Source: Ectothiorhodosinus mongolicus (lineage in GTDB: Bacteria > Pseudomonadota > Gammaproteobacteria > Ectothiorhodospirales > Ectothiorhodospiraceae). From it: DNA of 64,000 bases. The notes under the pieces were generated by a model. The model saw nothing but the letters and a program-made list of their open reading frames with translations. It did no database searches and was not told the origin of the DNA. Positions 25,902 to 36,086 of this stretch are shown here, piece after piece. How positions within the stretch are numbered: the first letter of the stretch is position 1; each line of letters begins with the position of its first letter. A program made the translations under genes and the position numbers. The DNA is taken from positions 1,835,557 through 1,899,556 of the forward strand of contig NZ_CP023018.1 in assembly GCF_022406875.1 (NCBI RefSeq), written 5' to 3'.

Positions 25902-26360
25902 ATGACCGAAGTATTGTTTGTGTGTATGGGCAACATTTGCCGCTCGCCAACGGCGCAAGCCGTATTTGAGCACGTTCTGATGCGCGAAGGGCTCGCTGAC
26001 CGAATTCGCGTTGACTCGGCCGGGACGCATGCCTACCACATCGGTAATCCACCCGATAAGCGTGCTACCGAAGCAGCCCTTAGGCGCGGCATCGATCTCT
26101 CCGTGCAGCGCGCCCGCCGTGTAACCACCGAAGATTTTGATAACTTTGATTACGTCCTGGTCATGGATCAGCAGAATCTGCGTGACTTGCCTACGCCTGG
26201 CGCCAATGCGCGCGCTAAGGTGCAACTCTTCATGGATTTCGCGCCTCACTGGCCCGAACGCGAAGTGCCCGACCCCTACTACGGCGGCGCTCAAGGCTTC
26301 GAGCGCGTCCTGGACATGATCGAGGACGCCTCCAAAGGCCTGTTGCAGCACATCAAGTAG
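25902..26360 (+). CDS. Low-molecular-weight protein tyrosine phosphatase
   Basis: 152 residues with the C-x5-R signature at the N-terminus (V-C-M-G-N-I-C-R-S-P; nucleophile Cys8, Arg14) and the general-acid loop D-P-Y-Y-G-G. Members remove phosphate from tyrosines, often on BY-kinases, or act on arsenate; no kinase or ars gene is nearby. CCAGGAG precedes the ATG. Divergent from gltA, convergent with rne. Confidence 0.92.
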   Translation: MTEVLFVCMGNICRSPTAQAVFEHVLMREGLADRIRVDSAGTHAYHIGNPPDKRATEAALRRGIDLSVQRARRVTTEDFDNFDYVLVMDQQNLRDLPTPGANARAKVQLFMDFAPHWPEREVPDPYYGGAQGFERVLDMIEDASKGLLQHIK

Positions 26361-26379
26361 GGATGCATCCCCAACAAAT

Positions 26380-26446
26380 GGGGTACGACCCCAATTAGCC
26401 TCGCTAATTGGGGTCGTACCCCTGTGGATAAGTGGGGTCGTACCCC
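26380..26446. repeat. Dispersed repeat triple forming a 20-bp perfect hairpin, with DnaA-box consensus
   Basis: GGGGTACGACCCC and GGGGTCGTACCCC with inner arms AATTAGC / GCTAATT form a perfect 20-bp stem with a 3-nt loop (26380-26422). TGTGGATAA follows (26423-26431), then a third core (26434-26446). It lies between the convergent phosphatase gene and rne, ending one base before the rne stop. Confidence 0.9.
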
Positions 26447-26447
26447 G

Positions 26448-29237
26448 TTATTCGGCGTCGGGCTTTTTGCGCGGTGCCCGCTTGCGGGGTGACGCTGCCT
26501 TGGGCTTGGCGGCACTGGCGCGTTTGCGTGCAGGCGCTTTTTCGCCAGCCGAGGCTTTATCAGACACTTTAGCCGCTGTAGGTGCTTTGGCCGCTGGCTC
26601 AGCTTTCGTTTCAGCAGGTGCTTTGGCCGCTGGCTCAGCTTTCGTTTCAGCAGGCGCTTTGGCCGCTGGTTCCTCCTTGGACTTAGCAGATGCCTTGGCT
26701 ACGGGCTCACCTTTGGGCTCGGCTGTCATCGGAGCTGCCGGAGACGCAGACGCGGAAGCCGAGGCTGCAGCAGGCGCTGGAGTTGAAACTGAGGGTGCAA
26801 CAGGCGCAGGTGCAGCAGTTGCAACAGGCGCAGGGGCAGCAGGAGCGGGGGCAGCAGGCGCAGGTGCCGACGCGGACGATTCGGCAGGAGTACTCCCACC
26901 AGCACTACCACCAGCACTTTCGGCATTGTCCTGCCGAAGCTCCGAGGAACCTTCGGCACCTTCGGGACGCCGACGCCGACGCCCACCGCGCCGACCACGA
27001 CTGCGGCCACTGCGCTGACCCTCGCCTTCAGGCTTATCCTTATCGCGACCTTCGCGCCGTTCATTATTTGAATCGGAACGATCGGCGGTGCCAGTGGATC
27101 CGGCTTCGACAGCCTTTACTGCACCTACACCCGCATCCCCCGTTTGGGAGGCGCTGGTTTGAGTTGGGGAAGTCGCGTCGCCGCCCGAAGCGGCATCACC
27201 AGAGCCCACGGCATCAGAAGCAGCGCTAGTCTCGGAAGCTTCGCCGGCTGGACGCTCGCGCGACCCACCGCGGTTATCACCACGGCCACGACCACCGCTG
27301 CTGCTGCGCCGATTGCGACCACCGCGCCGCCCACGCCCACTGCGTTGGCCATCGCGCTCTGAGTCACGAGCCTTACGCTCACCCGAGCTAGATCCAGCGG
27401 ACCCAGAACCTCCAGAAGAACCCGCAGATGATTCAGAAGAAGAGGCGTCCTCAGGAATCCGCCGCGATGCCGCCCGAGGCCCTTCATTACGCTCACTCCC
27501 AGAAGAGAACAAGCTTCCCCAGATACGGTTAAACAAACCTGGTAAGCTCGGCGTTGCCGTCATCTTGCGGGGCTGTGGCTCATTCGCGGACGCGGAAGCA
27601 GACCCCGAACTCGAACCCGCAGCAGAATCCGAAACAGGAGCAGGACTCGGAGGCGCAATCCGCTGCACCGCAGCTTTCTCACTGCGCCCGCCCCGCGCCT
27701 GATTCACCAACTCAGGCTCATCCTCGTGCAACAACTGATAGCTGCTGCGTCCACCAATTTCCTCAAAAATCTCATCGCGCCGCAAACGTTTCACCGTGAA
27801 ATGCGGCGTCTGTAATTGAGGCGAAGGCACCAGCGTGATGCCAACCCGATGACGTTCTTCAATCGTAAAAATCACATCGCGCTTTTCATTCAGCAAAAAC
27901 GTCGCCACATCCACCGGCAAATGCGCCAGCACGCGGCTGGTCTTATCCTTCATCGCCTCTTCTTCGAGTAAGCGCAGCACGGACAGAGCCAAGCTCTCAA
28001 CGCCACGAATATGCCCATGGCCGTTACAGCGCGGACAAATCATCTGACTTGACTCGCCCAGCGAAGGACGCAAGCGCTGCCGCGACATTTCCAGCAAGCC
28101 AAAGCGCGAAATCCGGCCCACCTGCACCCGCGCCCGATCCATCTCCAAAGCCACGCGCAGACGGTTCTCAACCTCGCGCTGGTTGCGATTCGGCGCCATA
28201 TCGATAAAGTCGATGACAATCAGGCCGCCCAAATCCCGCAGCCGCAGCTGTCGGGCAATCTCATCCGCTGCCTCTAAATTGGTGTTCAGCGCAGTTTCTT
28301 CGATATCACTGCCCTTGGTCGCGCGCGCCGAGTTCACATCAATCGAGATCAACGCCTCGGTATGATCAATGACGATCGCGCCACCAGACGGCAGGCTCAC
28401 CTGACGCTCAAACGCTGCCTCAATCTGACTTTCAATCTGATAACGGTTAAACAGCGGCACATGATCTTCATACAACTTGATGCGCGATAAATTATTCGGC
28501 ATCACCTGCCGCGCAAAATCACCGGCCTGCTCAAACACCTTAGGATCATCGATGATCACCTCGGCAATATCACTGCGCATGTGATCGCGCAGGGTGCGAA
28601 TGATGATATTGCTCTCCTGATAAATCAGGAACGGCGCCTTTTTCTCTTTCGCCGCCCCATCAATCGCTGTCCATAGCGTTTTCAAATACTCGAGGTCCCA
28701 CTGCAGCTCTTCGACCGTGCGACCCACGCCAGCCGTGCGTGCAATCAGCCCCATACCTTGAGGCACTTCCAGTTGCGCCAAAGCCTCGCGAATCTCGCTG
28801 CGCTCATCGCCCTCAATACGCCGCGATACGCCGCCGGCGCGCGGATTATTGGGCATCAACACTAAGTAACGGCCCGCCAGGCTAACAAAAGTGGTTAATG
28901 CCGCGCCCTTGCTGCCACGCTCTTCTTTCTCGACCTGGACAATAATCTCCATGCCTTCTTTGAGCGCATTTTTGGGGCTGGCTTCCTCATCACCAGAGAG
29001 GCCGAGGGCGGCGCGCGAGACTTCTTTCAGCGGCAAAAAGCCATGACGCTCAGCGCCATAATTGACAAAGGCAGCCTCTAAACTAGGCTCTATGCGGGTG
29101 ACAACGCCTTTATAAACGTTGGCCTTTTTCTGTGCCCGGGCGGGCAGTTCGATATCCAGGTCGAAAAGTTTTTGGCCATCGACCATGGCCACGCGCAGCT
29201 CTTCGGGCTGCGTCGCATTGATTAAAATACGTTTCAT
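26448..29237 (-). CDS. rne: Ribonuclease E
   Basis: 929 residues. The catalytic half is intact: S1 domain (about 35-120, [20 protein letters not shown]), the 5'-sensor and RNase H-like regions, the DNase I-like active site (about 295-350, I-S-I-D-V-N-S and V-I-D-F-I-D-M) and the Zn-link C-P-R-C-N-G-H-G (about 402-409). The C-terminal half is low-complexity: Arg/Gly/Ser-rich RNA-binding stretches, then an Ala/Pro/Lys tail with tandem units, ending [11 protein letters not shown]. Initiates mRNA decay and rRNA/tRNA processing and scaffolds the degradosome. Confidence 0.97.
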   Translation of the reverse strand: MKRILINATQPEELRVAMVDGQKLFDLDIELPARAQKKANVYKGVVTRIEPSLEAAFVNYGAERHGFLPLKEVSRAALGLSGDEEASPKNALKEGMEIIVQVEKEERGSKGAALTTFVSLAGRYLVLMPNNPRAGGVSRRIEGDERSEIREALAQLEVPQGMGLIARTAGVGRTVEELQWDLEYLKTLWTAIDGAAKEKKAPFLIYQESNIIIRTLRDHMRSDIAEVIIDDPKVFEQAGDFARQVMPNNLSRIKLYEDHVPLFNRYQIESQIEAAFERQVSLPSGGAIVIDHTEALISIDVNSARATKGSDIEETALNTNLEAADEIARQLRLRDLGGLIVIDFIDMAPNRNQREVENRLRVALEMDRARVQVGRISRFGLLEMSRQRLRPSLGESSQMICPRCNGHGHIRGVESLALSVLRLLEEEAMKDKTSRVLAHLPVDVATFLLNEKRDVIFTIEERHRVGITLVPSPQLQTPHFTVKRLRRDEIFEEIGGRSSYQLLHEDEPELVNQARGGRSEKAAVQRIAPPSPAPVSDSAAGSSSGSASASANEPQPRKMTATPSLPGLFNRIWGSLFSSGSERNEGPRAASRRIPEDASSSESSAGSSGGSGSAGSSSGERKARDSERDGQRSGRGRRGGRNRRSSSGGRGRGDNRGGSRERPAGEASETSAASDAVGSGDAASGGDATSPTQTSASQTGDAGVGAVKAVEAGSTGTADRSDSNNERREGRDKDKPEGEGQRSGRSRGRRGGRRRRRPEGAEGSSELRQDNAESAGGSAGGSTPAESSASAPAPAAPAPAAPAPVATAAPAPVAPSVSTPAPAAASASASASPAAPMTAEPKGEPVAKASAKSKEEPAAKAPAETKAEPAAKAPAETKAEPAAKAPTAAKVSDKASAGEKAPARKRASAAKPKAASPRKRAPRKKPDAE
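26584..26680. repeat. 36-bp tandem repeat in the rne tail
   Basis: About two and a half copies of a 36-bp unit encode [12 protein letters not shown]. The in-frame tandem gives a flexible tail and is a likely site of length variation. Confidence 0.8.
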
Positions 29238-29577
29238 TCAAGGGTTCTCGGTTATGAGCCCCGAACGAATCGCCGGCATCGGCCAGTAAGCTGGGCACGG
29301 CAAGGCCTGAACGCTGGGCGCTGTGAAGCGGCACCAGAGCGCACAGACAGCCGAGCACGAAGCTCATCGGCTGCGAGAGCAGATTCGGTAGGGCAGGGTG
29401 ATGCGGTGAATCGCAAAAATGCATGTGATAAAGCAATCCAGGTTTCGCTTGGCGATACGCCGGTGTGCCCAATGAAACCCGCAAACGGGCGCATTCGACA
29501 TCGGTGTTCTTGGGATCGGTGGTGGGGTCAAAAAGCCTCAGCCAAAAGCAGCTCGAAGCTTTTGCCACGACACGCGA
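29238..29577 (-). promoter_or_regulatory. Long 5' untranslated leader of rne
   Basis: About 340 nt separate the predicted rne start of transcription from its ATG, with no gene inside. In enterobacteria a leader of similar length mediates RNase E autoregulation; no matching hairpins were confirmed by eye here, so that role is an inference. Confidence 0.45.
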
Positions 29578-29583
29578 CGGCAC

Positions 29584-29612
29584 ATCATAACAATCTTGCA
29601 AAAATCCATCAA
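29584..29612 (-). promoter_or_regulatory. Sigma-70 promoter of rne
   Basis: Minus strand: TTGATG (29607-29612), 17-bp spacer, TATGAT (29584-29589). Good match and spacing, in the rne/rluC divergent region. Confidence 0.65.
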
Positions 29613-29643
29613 ACAGATTGAATGAACTGGTAATATTGCGTCT

Positions 29644-30597
29644 ATGCCCGAGACCGCAAAAACACCGCACAGCCGCGTGGTGCAGCTGGAAATTACCGCC
29701 GATGCCGACGGTCAGCGACTCGATAATTTCCTCATGCGGCACTTAAAAGGCGTGCCTAAAAGCCGCATCTACCGCTTGCTGCGCAAAGGCGAAGTGCGTG
29801 TCAATAAGGGCCGCAGCAAGCCCGATTACCGCCTTGGCCTCGGCGATATCGTGCGCATCCCGCCAGTGACCCAGACCGAGGCCAAGCTGGATCAATTGCC
29901 GCTGCCGGCCTCACTGGCTGAATTACTTGAAGCCTCCATCCTCTTAGAGGACGCCGATCTGCTGATCCTTAACAAACCGGCCGGCTTGCCGGTGCATGGT
30001 GGCACAGGGGTGGCTTTGGGCGTCATCGAAGCCATGCGCCGCCTAAGACCCAATACGCCGTATCTCGAACTCGGCCATCGCCTCGATCGCGACACCAGCG
30101 GCGTCTTATTGTTGGCCAAAAGCCGGGCGGCCCTGATGGGTTTTCATGGCGCTTTGCGCCAAGGTAAAGTCGATAAGATCTACCAAGCCCTGGTTTGCGG
30201 TCGTTGGAAGGGTGGGCCACAAAAAGTGCGCGCTGCATTAGTGCGCGGCGATGGTCAACGCCCGGGTGGCAAGATGCGTGTTGATGAAGACGGAAAAGCC
30301 GCGGACTCCGAATTTACGCCGCGGCAACGCTTTGACCGCTTTACTTTGATGCAGGTGAATATCGGTACTGGCCGTACCCATCAAATCCGCGTCCACGCCG
30401 CGCATCTGGGCTATCCGCTGGCTGGTGATCGCCACTATGGTGATGCCGAAGTCAATCGCCGCCTAAAAACCCAAGGACTCAAGCGGGTCTTCTTACACGC
30501 CGAGCAATTGCGTTTTCAGATGGCCGACAGCGGCCGCAAGATAGCCGTCGATGCGCCACTGCCCGAAGATCTCAGCGATTTCCTCAAACGACTTTAG
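29644..30597 (+). CDS. rluC: 23S rRNA pseudouridine synthase, RluC type
   Basis: 317 residues. S4 RNA-binding domain (about 18-70, L-D-N-F-L-M-R-H-L-K-G-V-P-K-S-R-I-Y-R) and the RluA-family catalytic domain with H-R-L-D-R-D-T-S-G-V-L-L-L-A-K-S (catalytic Asp). RluC modifies U955, U2504 and U2580 in E. coli 23S rRNA and is also divergent from rne there. No ribosome site precedes the ATG, and a TAATAT hexamer 7 bases upstream hints at a leaderless mRNA. Confidence 0.93.
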   Translation: MPETAKTPHSRVVQLEITADADGQRLDNFLMRHLKGVPKSRIYRLLRKGEVRVNKGRSKPDYRLGLGDIVRIPPVTQTEAKLDQLPLPASLAELLEASILLEDADLLILNKPAGLPVHGGTGVALGVIEAMRRLRPNTPYLELGHRLDRDTSGVLLLAKSRAALMGFHGALRQGKVDKIYQALVCGRWKGGPQKVRAALVRGDGQRPGGKMRVDEDGKAADSEFTPRQRFDRFTLMQVNIGTGRTHQIRVHAAHLGYPLAGDRHYGDAEVNRRLKTQGLKRVFLHAEQLRFQMADSGRKIAVDAPLPEDLSDFLKRL

Positions 30598-30640
30598 ACA
30601 ATACCTCTGCGACTGAGACGAACGCCCATACGCGAAGCGC

Positions 30641-31621
30641 TCAACGCAACCCGCTGAACTCCTGGGATTGAAATAAGCGCAACAAGACCACGCCCAATCC
30701 TTCGGTCAGCCGCGTAAAGAAGTCTTGGCGCTGCGTGAAGTTGACGATGCGCTCGGCGCCAATGATCTCGCGGGCCACATGACTGCTGCTGCCGAGCCCG
30801 TCGATCAGGCCCAAATCCAGACTCTGTTCACCGGTCCAGACCAGCCCTGAGAACAGCTCCGGCCCGTTGGTCACCAAACGCTCTCCACGCGAAGTCACCA
30901 CCGTATCGATAAACTGCTGATGCACCGCATCCAGCAAATTTTGCATGTGGTCTCGGTCGGTATCCGCGAGGGGCAAAAATGGATCCAAAATCGCCTTGTT
31001 CTCACCAGCGGTGAATAAGCGCCGCTCAATCCCCAAACGTTCCATGGCATCGACAAAGCCAAAGCTATCCAGACGCACGCCAATTGAGCCCACAATGCTG
31101 GCCTTGTCGGCGAAAATCTCATCCGCTGCCACCGCCACGTAATATCCTCCTGAGGCGCCAATATCGGCAATCACCGCATACAGAGGGGTATCGGGATGTT
31201 CAGCCTTAAGCCGCGCCACCGCGTCATTGATATAGCCCGCCTGCACCGGACTGCCTCCCGGGCTGTTGATGCGGATAATGACGCCCTGGGTATTGGGGTG
31301 TTTAAACGCCGCGCGCAGACCACCCACGACCCGATCGGCATTGGCCGCCGCGCCCTCGCTGATTACGCCCTGAATATCGACCAAGGCCGTATGCGGACCG
31401 CGATCGGTACTGCGTCCGGGTAAGCTGTCGCTGGCTATGACCAATATTAAGAACAAATAACCAAGCCCTAGAAACTTAAAAAAGATGCCCCAACGTCGCG
31501 CCACCCGACGCTCTTTCACCCCCTCCAGAGCAATATCGCGCAGCGCCTTGCGCTCCCAATTCGCGTCCTCCTCGCGCGGGGTCTGCGGATTCTCGGTCCA
31601 AGGGTCTTTGTTCTCGCTCAT
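30641..31621 (-). CDS. sppA: Signal peptide peptidase SppA (short form)
   Basis: 326 residues with one N-terminal membrane helix (about 45-64) and a Clp-like protease fold: I-R-I-N-S-P-G-G-S, G-A-S-G-G-Y-Y-V-A (nucleophile near Ser157) and E-N-K-A-I (general base near Lys209). The 52-residue Ser-Lys spacing matches the short SppA family. Degrades cleaved signal peptides in the membrane. Convergent with rluC. Confidence 0.92.
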   Translation of the reverse strand: MSENKDPWTENPQTPREEDANWERKALRDIALEGVKERRVARRWGIFFKFLGLGYLFLILVIASDSLPGRSTDRGPHTALVDIQGVISEGAAANADRVVGGLRAAFKHPNTQGVIIRINSPGGSPVQAGYINDAVARLKAEHPDTPLYAVIADIGASGGYYVAVAADEIFADKASIVGSIGVRLDSFGFVDAMERLGIERRLFTAGENKAILDPFLPLADTDRDHMQNLLDAVHQQFIDTVVTSRGERLVTNGPELFSGLVWTGEQSLDLGLIDGLGSSSHVAREIIGAERIVNFTQRQDFFTRLTEGLGVVLLRLFQSQEFSGLR

Positions 31622-31768
31622 GAGGGAATTACCTGTTTTAGGGGACGACTCAGGTCAGGTTTTCGCCAGTTTTTGATTGTGCAAATAGGCGCGAGCATCA
31701 ATTATTCCAGAAAGATACGCCCGGCGCCTGCATCCGTGCACGGCCAAAACCCAATGAGTAGGGAGTAT

Positions 31769-34700
31769 ATGGCAGCCCAATCCAAAAAGATCATCGCCTC
31801 CACACCCATGCGTGTGACCATTGTGACCTTGGACACGCACTTGGCCAGTGCCGCTGAGCGTGCCCGCGGTTTGTTGCAACAGCAGTTACCGGGCCTTGAG
31901 CTCAGCGTGCATGCAGCTTCTGAGTGGAGCGATAACGAGGAGCTGCTCGAGGCTTGCAAAGCCGATATCGCTCAAGCCGACATCATCGTCGGTACCATGC
32001 TCTTCCTCGAAGAACAGTACCAAAAAATCCAAGCCGATTTAGAAGCCCGCCGCGACAACTGTGACGCCTTGGTCTGTGCCATGTCCGCTGCCGACATCAC
32101 CCGACTGACGCGCATGGGCGGCTTTGATATGGCCAAGCCAAGCTCCGGCCCGATGGCCCTGCTCAAGCGCTTGCGTGGCAAAAAAGACCCCAAAACCGGC
32201 GGTACCCCCGGCGCGCAACAAATGAAGATGCTGCGCCGCCTGCCGCAGCTTTTGAAGTTCATCCCCGGAACCGCCCAAGACGTGCGTGCTTATTTCTTGG
32301 TGCTGCAATACTGGCTGGGCGGCTCTGAGGAAAATATCGCCAATATGATCCGCTTCTTGGTGGATCGCTATGCCGATGGTCCGCGCCGTTCGCTGCGCGG
32401 CAAAGTGCCTCATGACCTGCCCGCCGAATACCCCGAGGTCGGTGTCTACCACCCACGCATGAAAAATCGCCTGTCCTCGCAAATCGAAGACCTGCCCGTG
32501 CTGGGTTCCAAAAAAACCGGTCGGGTGGGTGTATTGCTGCTGCGCTCCTATGTGCTGGCGGGTAATGCCGGCCACTACGATCCGGTGATCAATAAGCTGG
32601 AGGAAGAGGGTCTGGAGGTTGTTCCAGCATTCGCTTCGGGTCTGGATGCGCGCCCGGCCATCGAAGAGTTTTTCTTTAAGGATGGTGTGCCGCAGGTGGA
32701 TGCGGTGATTTCGCTGACCGGCTTTTCCTTGGTGGGTGGGCCGGCCTATAACGATGCCAAAGCCGCGGAGGAGATCCTCGCCAAGCTGGATGTGCCCTAT
32801 GTCGCCGCCCATCCCGTGGAGTTTCAAACACTGGATCAATGGGGCAACTCCGAGCGCGGCCTGCTGCCGGTAGAAAGCACCATTATGGTGGCGATTCCCG
32901 AGCTCGATGGCTGTGTGGTACCGATGGTGTATGGCGGTCGTCCGGGCCCCGCCGGTTCGATCTGCTCCGGCTGTCATATGCACTGTAAATTCGATGGTGA
33001 GAACAGCACCCAAGACATGTTCACCTGTCATGAGCGGGTTAACATGCTGGCCGCGCGTGTGCGCCGCATGGTGGAGATGCGCCGGGCTGAGCGTGCTGAG
33101 CGCCGCGTTGCCCTGGTGTTGTTTAATTACCCACCGAATGCCGGGAATACCGGAACCGCCGCTTATTTGGGCGTGTTCGAGTCGCTATTCAATACCCTGA
33201 AAAGCCTCAATGCCGCCGGCTACCAAGTCGAAGTGCCCGAAAGCGTCGATGCCCTGCGCGAGAGCATCATCGACGGCAATCGCGAACAATACGGCGCCGA
33301 TGCCAACGTTCATACTCTGATTTCAGCTGATGATCACGTGCGCCGCGAGCCTTGGCTCAAAGAAATCGAAGGTCAGTGGGGTCCAGCGCCCGGCAAAGCG
33401 CTGTCCAACGGCAGCTCGATTTATGTCCAGGGCCGCCAATACGGCAACGCCCTGATTCTTGTGCAGCCCTCGTTTGGTTATGAAGGCGACCCGATGCGCC
33501 TGTTGTTCGAGCATGGCTTTGCGCCGACCCACGCGTTCTCAGCCTTTTATCGTTACATCCGCGAGGACTTCAAAGCCCACGCGGTGCTGCATTTTGGGAC
33601 GCATGGCGCGCTGGAGTTCATGCCCGGCAAACAATCCGGGATGTCAGGCAGTTGCTGGCCGGATCGCCTGATTGGCGATCTGCCCAATCTTTATCTCTAC
33701 GCCTCGAATAACCCCTCCGAAGGGGCCATCGCCAAACGCCGCGCCGGGGCGACCTTGATCAGCTATCTGACGCCGCCGGTCTCGCATGCCGGTTTGTATA
33801 AAGGCCTGTTAGAGCTGAAAAGCTCAGTGGATCGCTGGCGCTCGTTGGAACCCGCGCAAGATCATGAACGTCCCTCGCTGGCCGAGCTGATTCAATCCCA
33901 AGCTGCTGAGGTCGAGCTGGCACAAGCCGAACCGCTGTGGGATCTGGAAAGCGGTGAAGCCGAAAACCACATCAAAAAACTCGCCGAAGAGATTCTGGAG
34001 CTCGAGTACACCCTGATTCCCTATGGCTTGCATGTGGTGGGCGAGGCTCTATCCGAACCCGAGCGCCAAGAAATGCTCATGGCGATTGCTGAGGCCGGCC
34101 ACGATACGCGTCTGGATCCCAAAGTGGCCGAAGTGCTGGCGCAAACCGGATCCGCTAGCGCGGCGCTGAAAGTCGCTGAGGGCCAATGCGATGATGCCTT
34201 TAAGGAGATGCTCAGCGCGCTGGAAACCGCCAATCGCTACATGTCCGAAGATGCCGAGATCGACGGGATCTTGCGCGCCTTAGATGGGCGTTATATTCAT
34301 CCGGCGCCGGGCGGCGATGTGATGCGTCAGCCTGAGGTGCTGCCCACTGGGCGCAATCTGCATGGCTTTGATCCGTTCCGCATCCCCAGTGCCTTTGCGG
34401 TCAAGGACGGATTGCTGCAAGCCGACCGCCTGCTGGCCAAACATCAAGAGTGTGGTGAGCCCTTGCCCGAATCGGTGGCCATGGTGCTGTGGGGCAGTGA
34501 CAACCTGAAATCCGAAGGCAGCCAAATCGCCCAAGCCTTGGCATTGGTGGGCGCTGAGCCGCGCTTTGATAACTACGGGCGCCTGGCCGGCGCAAAGTTG
34601 ATCCCGCTTGAACAGCTGGGTCGGCCGCGTATCGACGTGTTGTTGACGCTGTCGGGGATTTTCCGCGACCTCATGCCGCTGCAAATCAAGCTTTTGGCTG

Positions 34701-35560
34701 AAGCCACCTATTTGGCGGCGGCTGCCGAGGATGAGCCGCCCGAACAAAACTTCGTGCGCAAACACGCGCTGGAGTACATGGAAACTCATGGCTGTGATCT
34801 GGAGACGGCCTCACTGCGCGTCTATGGCAACGCCGATGGCGCTTACGGCGCCAACGTCAATAACCTGGTGGAAAATGGCCGTTGGGATGACGAAGAAGAG
34901 CTGGCCAATACCTATACCCAGCGCAAAGGCTTTGCCTATGGCCGCACCGGTCGACCGATGAAGCAGGACAAGCTCTTGAAAAGCATGCTCGCCGATGTAC
35001 AGCTGACCTATCAGAATCTCGATTCCGTCGAGCTGGGCGTCACCACCATCGATAACTACTTCGACACATTGGGCGGCATCAGCCGCGCCGTGAAACAAGC
35101 GCGCGGTGGTCAAGAAACCCCGGTCTACATTGGCGATCAAACCAAGGGCGCGGGAACGGTGCGCACGCTGACCGAACAGGTCTCGCTAGAGACCCGCACG
35201 CGCATGCTGAATCCCAAATGGTATGAAGGTCAGCTGAAACACGGCTATGAAGGCGTGCGCCAGATCGAGGTGCATATCACCAATACCATGGGCTGGTCGG
35301 CCACCACCGGTCAGGTTCAGCCTTGGGTCTACCAACAGCTCTCCGAGACCTTCCTACTCGATCCCGAGATGCGCGATCGTCTCGCCAAGCTCAATCCCAC
35401 TGCCTCGGCAAAGATGGCCAATCGCCTGATCGAAGCCTCCGAGCGCAATTACTGGGAGCCGGATGAGGCCACACTCGAGGCCCTACGGCGCGCCGGTGAA
35501 GAGTTGGAGGATCGCTTAGAGGGTATCTACGAACCACCGGCTACCGCACAAGTGGGCTGA
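31769..35560 (+). CDS. bchH: Magnesium chelatase large subunit BchH
   Basis: 1263 residues from the ATG at 31769, which has TAGGGAG just upstream; earlier in-frame starts (31673, 31754) add an unconserved leader. The N-terminus V-T-I-V-T-L-D-T-H is followed by M-G-G-F-D-M-A-K-P-S-S-G-P-M, typical of BchH rather than CobN; later F-G-T-H-G-A-L-E-F-M-P-G-K and the C-terminal N-T-M-G-W-S-A-T-T-G-Q-V-Q-P-W-V-Y also fit. BchH binds protoporphyrin IX and, with BchI and BchD, inserts Mg2+, the first committed step to bacteriochlorophyll. BchI, BchD and other bch genes are not in the window. No PpsR-type TGT-N12-ACA site was found upstream. Confidence 0.93.
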   Translation: MAAQSKKIIASTPMRVTIVTLDTHLASAAERARGLLQQQLPGLELSVHAASEWSDNEELLEACKADIAQADIIVGTMLFLEEQYQKIQADLEARRDNCDALVCAMSAADITRLTRMGGFDMAKPSSGPMALLKRLRGKKDPKTGGTPGAQQMKMLRRLPQLLKFIPGTAQDVRAYFLVLQYWLGGSEENIANMIRFLVDRYADGPRRSLRGKVPHDLPAEYPEVGVYHPRMKNRLSSQIEDLPVLGSKKTGRVGVLLLRSYVLAGNAGHYDPVINKLEEEGLEVVPAFASGLDARPAIEEFFFKDGVPQVDAVISLTGFSLVGGPAYNDAKAAEEILAKLDVPYVAAHPVEFQTLDQWGNSERGLLPVESTIMVAIPELDGCVVPMVYGGRPGPAGSICSGCHMHCKFDGENSTQDMFTCHERVNMLAARVRRMVEMRRAERAERRVALVLFNYPPNAGNTGTAAYLGVFESLFNTLKSLNAAGYQVEVPESVDALRESIIDGNREQYGADANVHTLISADDHVRREPWLKEIEGQWGPAPGKALSNGSSIYVQGRQYGNALILVQPSFGYEGDPMRLLFEHGFAPTHAFSAFYRYIREDFKAHAVLHFGTHGALEFMPGKQSGMSGSCWPDRLIGDLPNLYLYASNNPSEGAIAKRRAGATLISYLTPPVSHAGLYKGLLELKSSVDRWRSLEPAQDHERPSLAELIQSQAAEVELAQAEPLWDLESGEAENHIKKLAEEILELEYTLIPYGLHVVGEALSEPERQEMLMAIAEAGHDTRLDPKVAEVLAQTGSASAALKVAEGQCDDAFKEMLSALETANRYMSEDAEIDGILRALDGRYIHPAPGGDVMRQPEVLPTGRNLHGFDPFRIPSAFAVKDGLLQADRLLAKHQECGEPLPESVAMVLWGSDNLKSEGSQIAQALALVGAEPRFDNYGRLAGAKLIPLEQLGRPRIDVLLTLSGIFRDLMPLQIKLLAEATYLAAAAEDEPPEQNFVRKHALEYMETHGCDLETASLRVYGNADGAYGANVNNLVENGRWDDEEELANTYTQRKGFAYGRTGRPMKQDKLLKSMLADVQLTYQNLDSVELGVTTIDNYFDTLGGISRAVKQARGGQETPVYIGDQTKGAGTVRTLTEQVSLETRTRMLNPKWYEGQLKHGYEGVRQIEVHITNTMGWSATTGQVQPWVYQQLSETFLLDPEMRDRLAKLNPTASAKMANRLIEASERNYWEPDEATLEALRRAGEELEDRLEGIYEPPATAQVG

Positions 35561-35616
35561 CATTTGCGTTCAATGGGGGCACCATAAGTCCAGTCATATG
35601 GGCGGGAGACCCTATT

Positions 35617-36033
35617 GTGATGTCGCATGAGTTTACGCTGAGCAATGATATTGCTGAGCTGCCGGGGCTGGCGGAGTCCATTGAAACCTTCGGTGAGCAG
35701 GGGGGTCTCTCGCCTAAGGTTGTTTATGCGCTTAACCTTGTGCTGGACGAGTGGCTCACTAATCTCATCTCTTATGCCTATGAATCTGATACGCGCCATG
35801 AGATCCATGTGCTGTTGCATATGGGTGATGAGGAGGTGGTGCTTGAAGTCAAAGACGATGGCGAGCCCTTTAATCCATTGACTCAGGCGCCGGAGGCGCC
35901 GACCACGGGTACGGTCGAGGATCGACCCATTGGTGGTTTGGGCCTGCATTTGTTAAAAAGCCTGATGGATGAGGTCAACTATGAGAGTATTGAAGGCTGG
36001 AATACGCTGCGCCTGACCAAAAGCCGCGCTTGA
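35617..36033 (+). CDS. Anti-sigma-factor-type HATPase (RsbW-like kinase)
   Basis: 138 residues, GTG 35617 or ATG 35620 (GGGAG site fits both). GHKL motifs: N-box L-D-E-W-L-T-N-L-I, G1 D-D-G-E-P-F-N-P, G2 G-G-L-G-L-H-L-L-K. By family it phosphorylates the partner STAS protein and may bind a sigma or other target. First gene of a four-gene partner-switching group. Confidence 0.88.
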   Translation: MMSHEFTLSNDIAELPGLAESIETFGEQGGLSPKVVYALNLVLDEWLTNLISYAYESDTRHEIHVLLHMGDEEVVLEVKDDGEPFNPLTQAPEAPTTGTVEDRPIGGLGLHLLKSLMDEVNYESIEGWNTLRLTKSRA

Positions 36034-36086
36034 TGATGGTGTGCTGCGCTCAAACATGACAAGAGATCGATGGGGAATAACGTCCT

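Noticed and set aside
26467-27702. Open frames on the plus strand opposite rne
   Set aside because: Shadows of the low-complexity, GC-rich tail of RNase E; no ribosome sites or recognisable domains.
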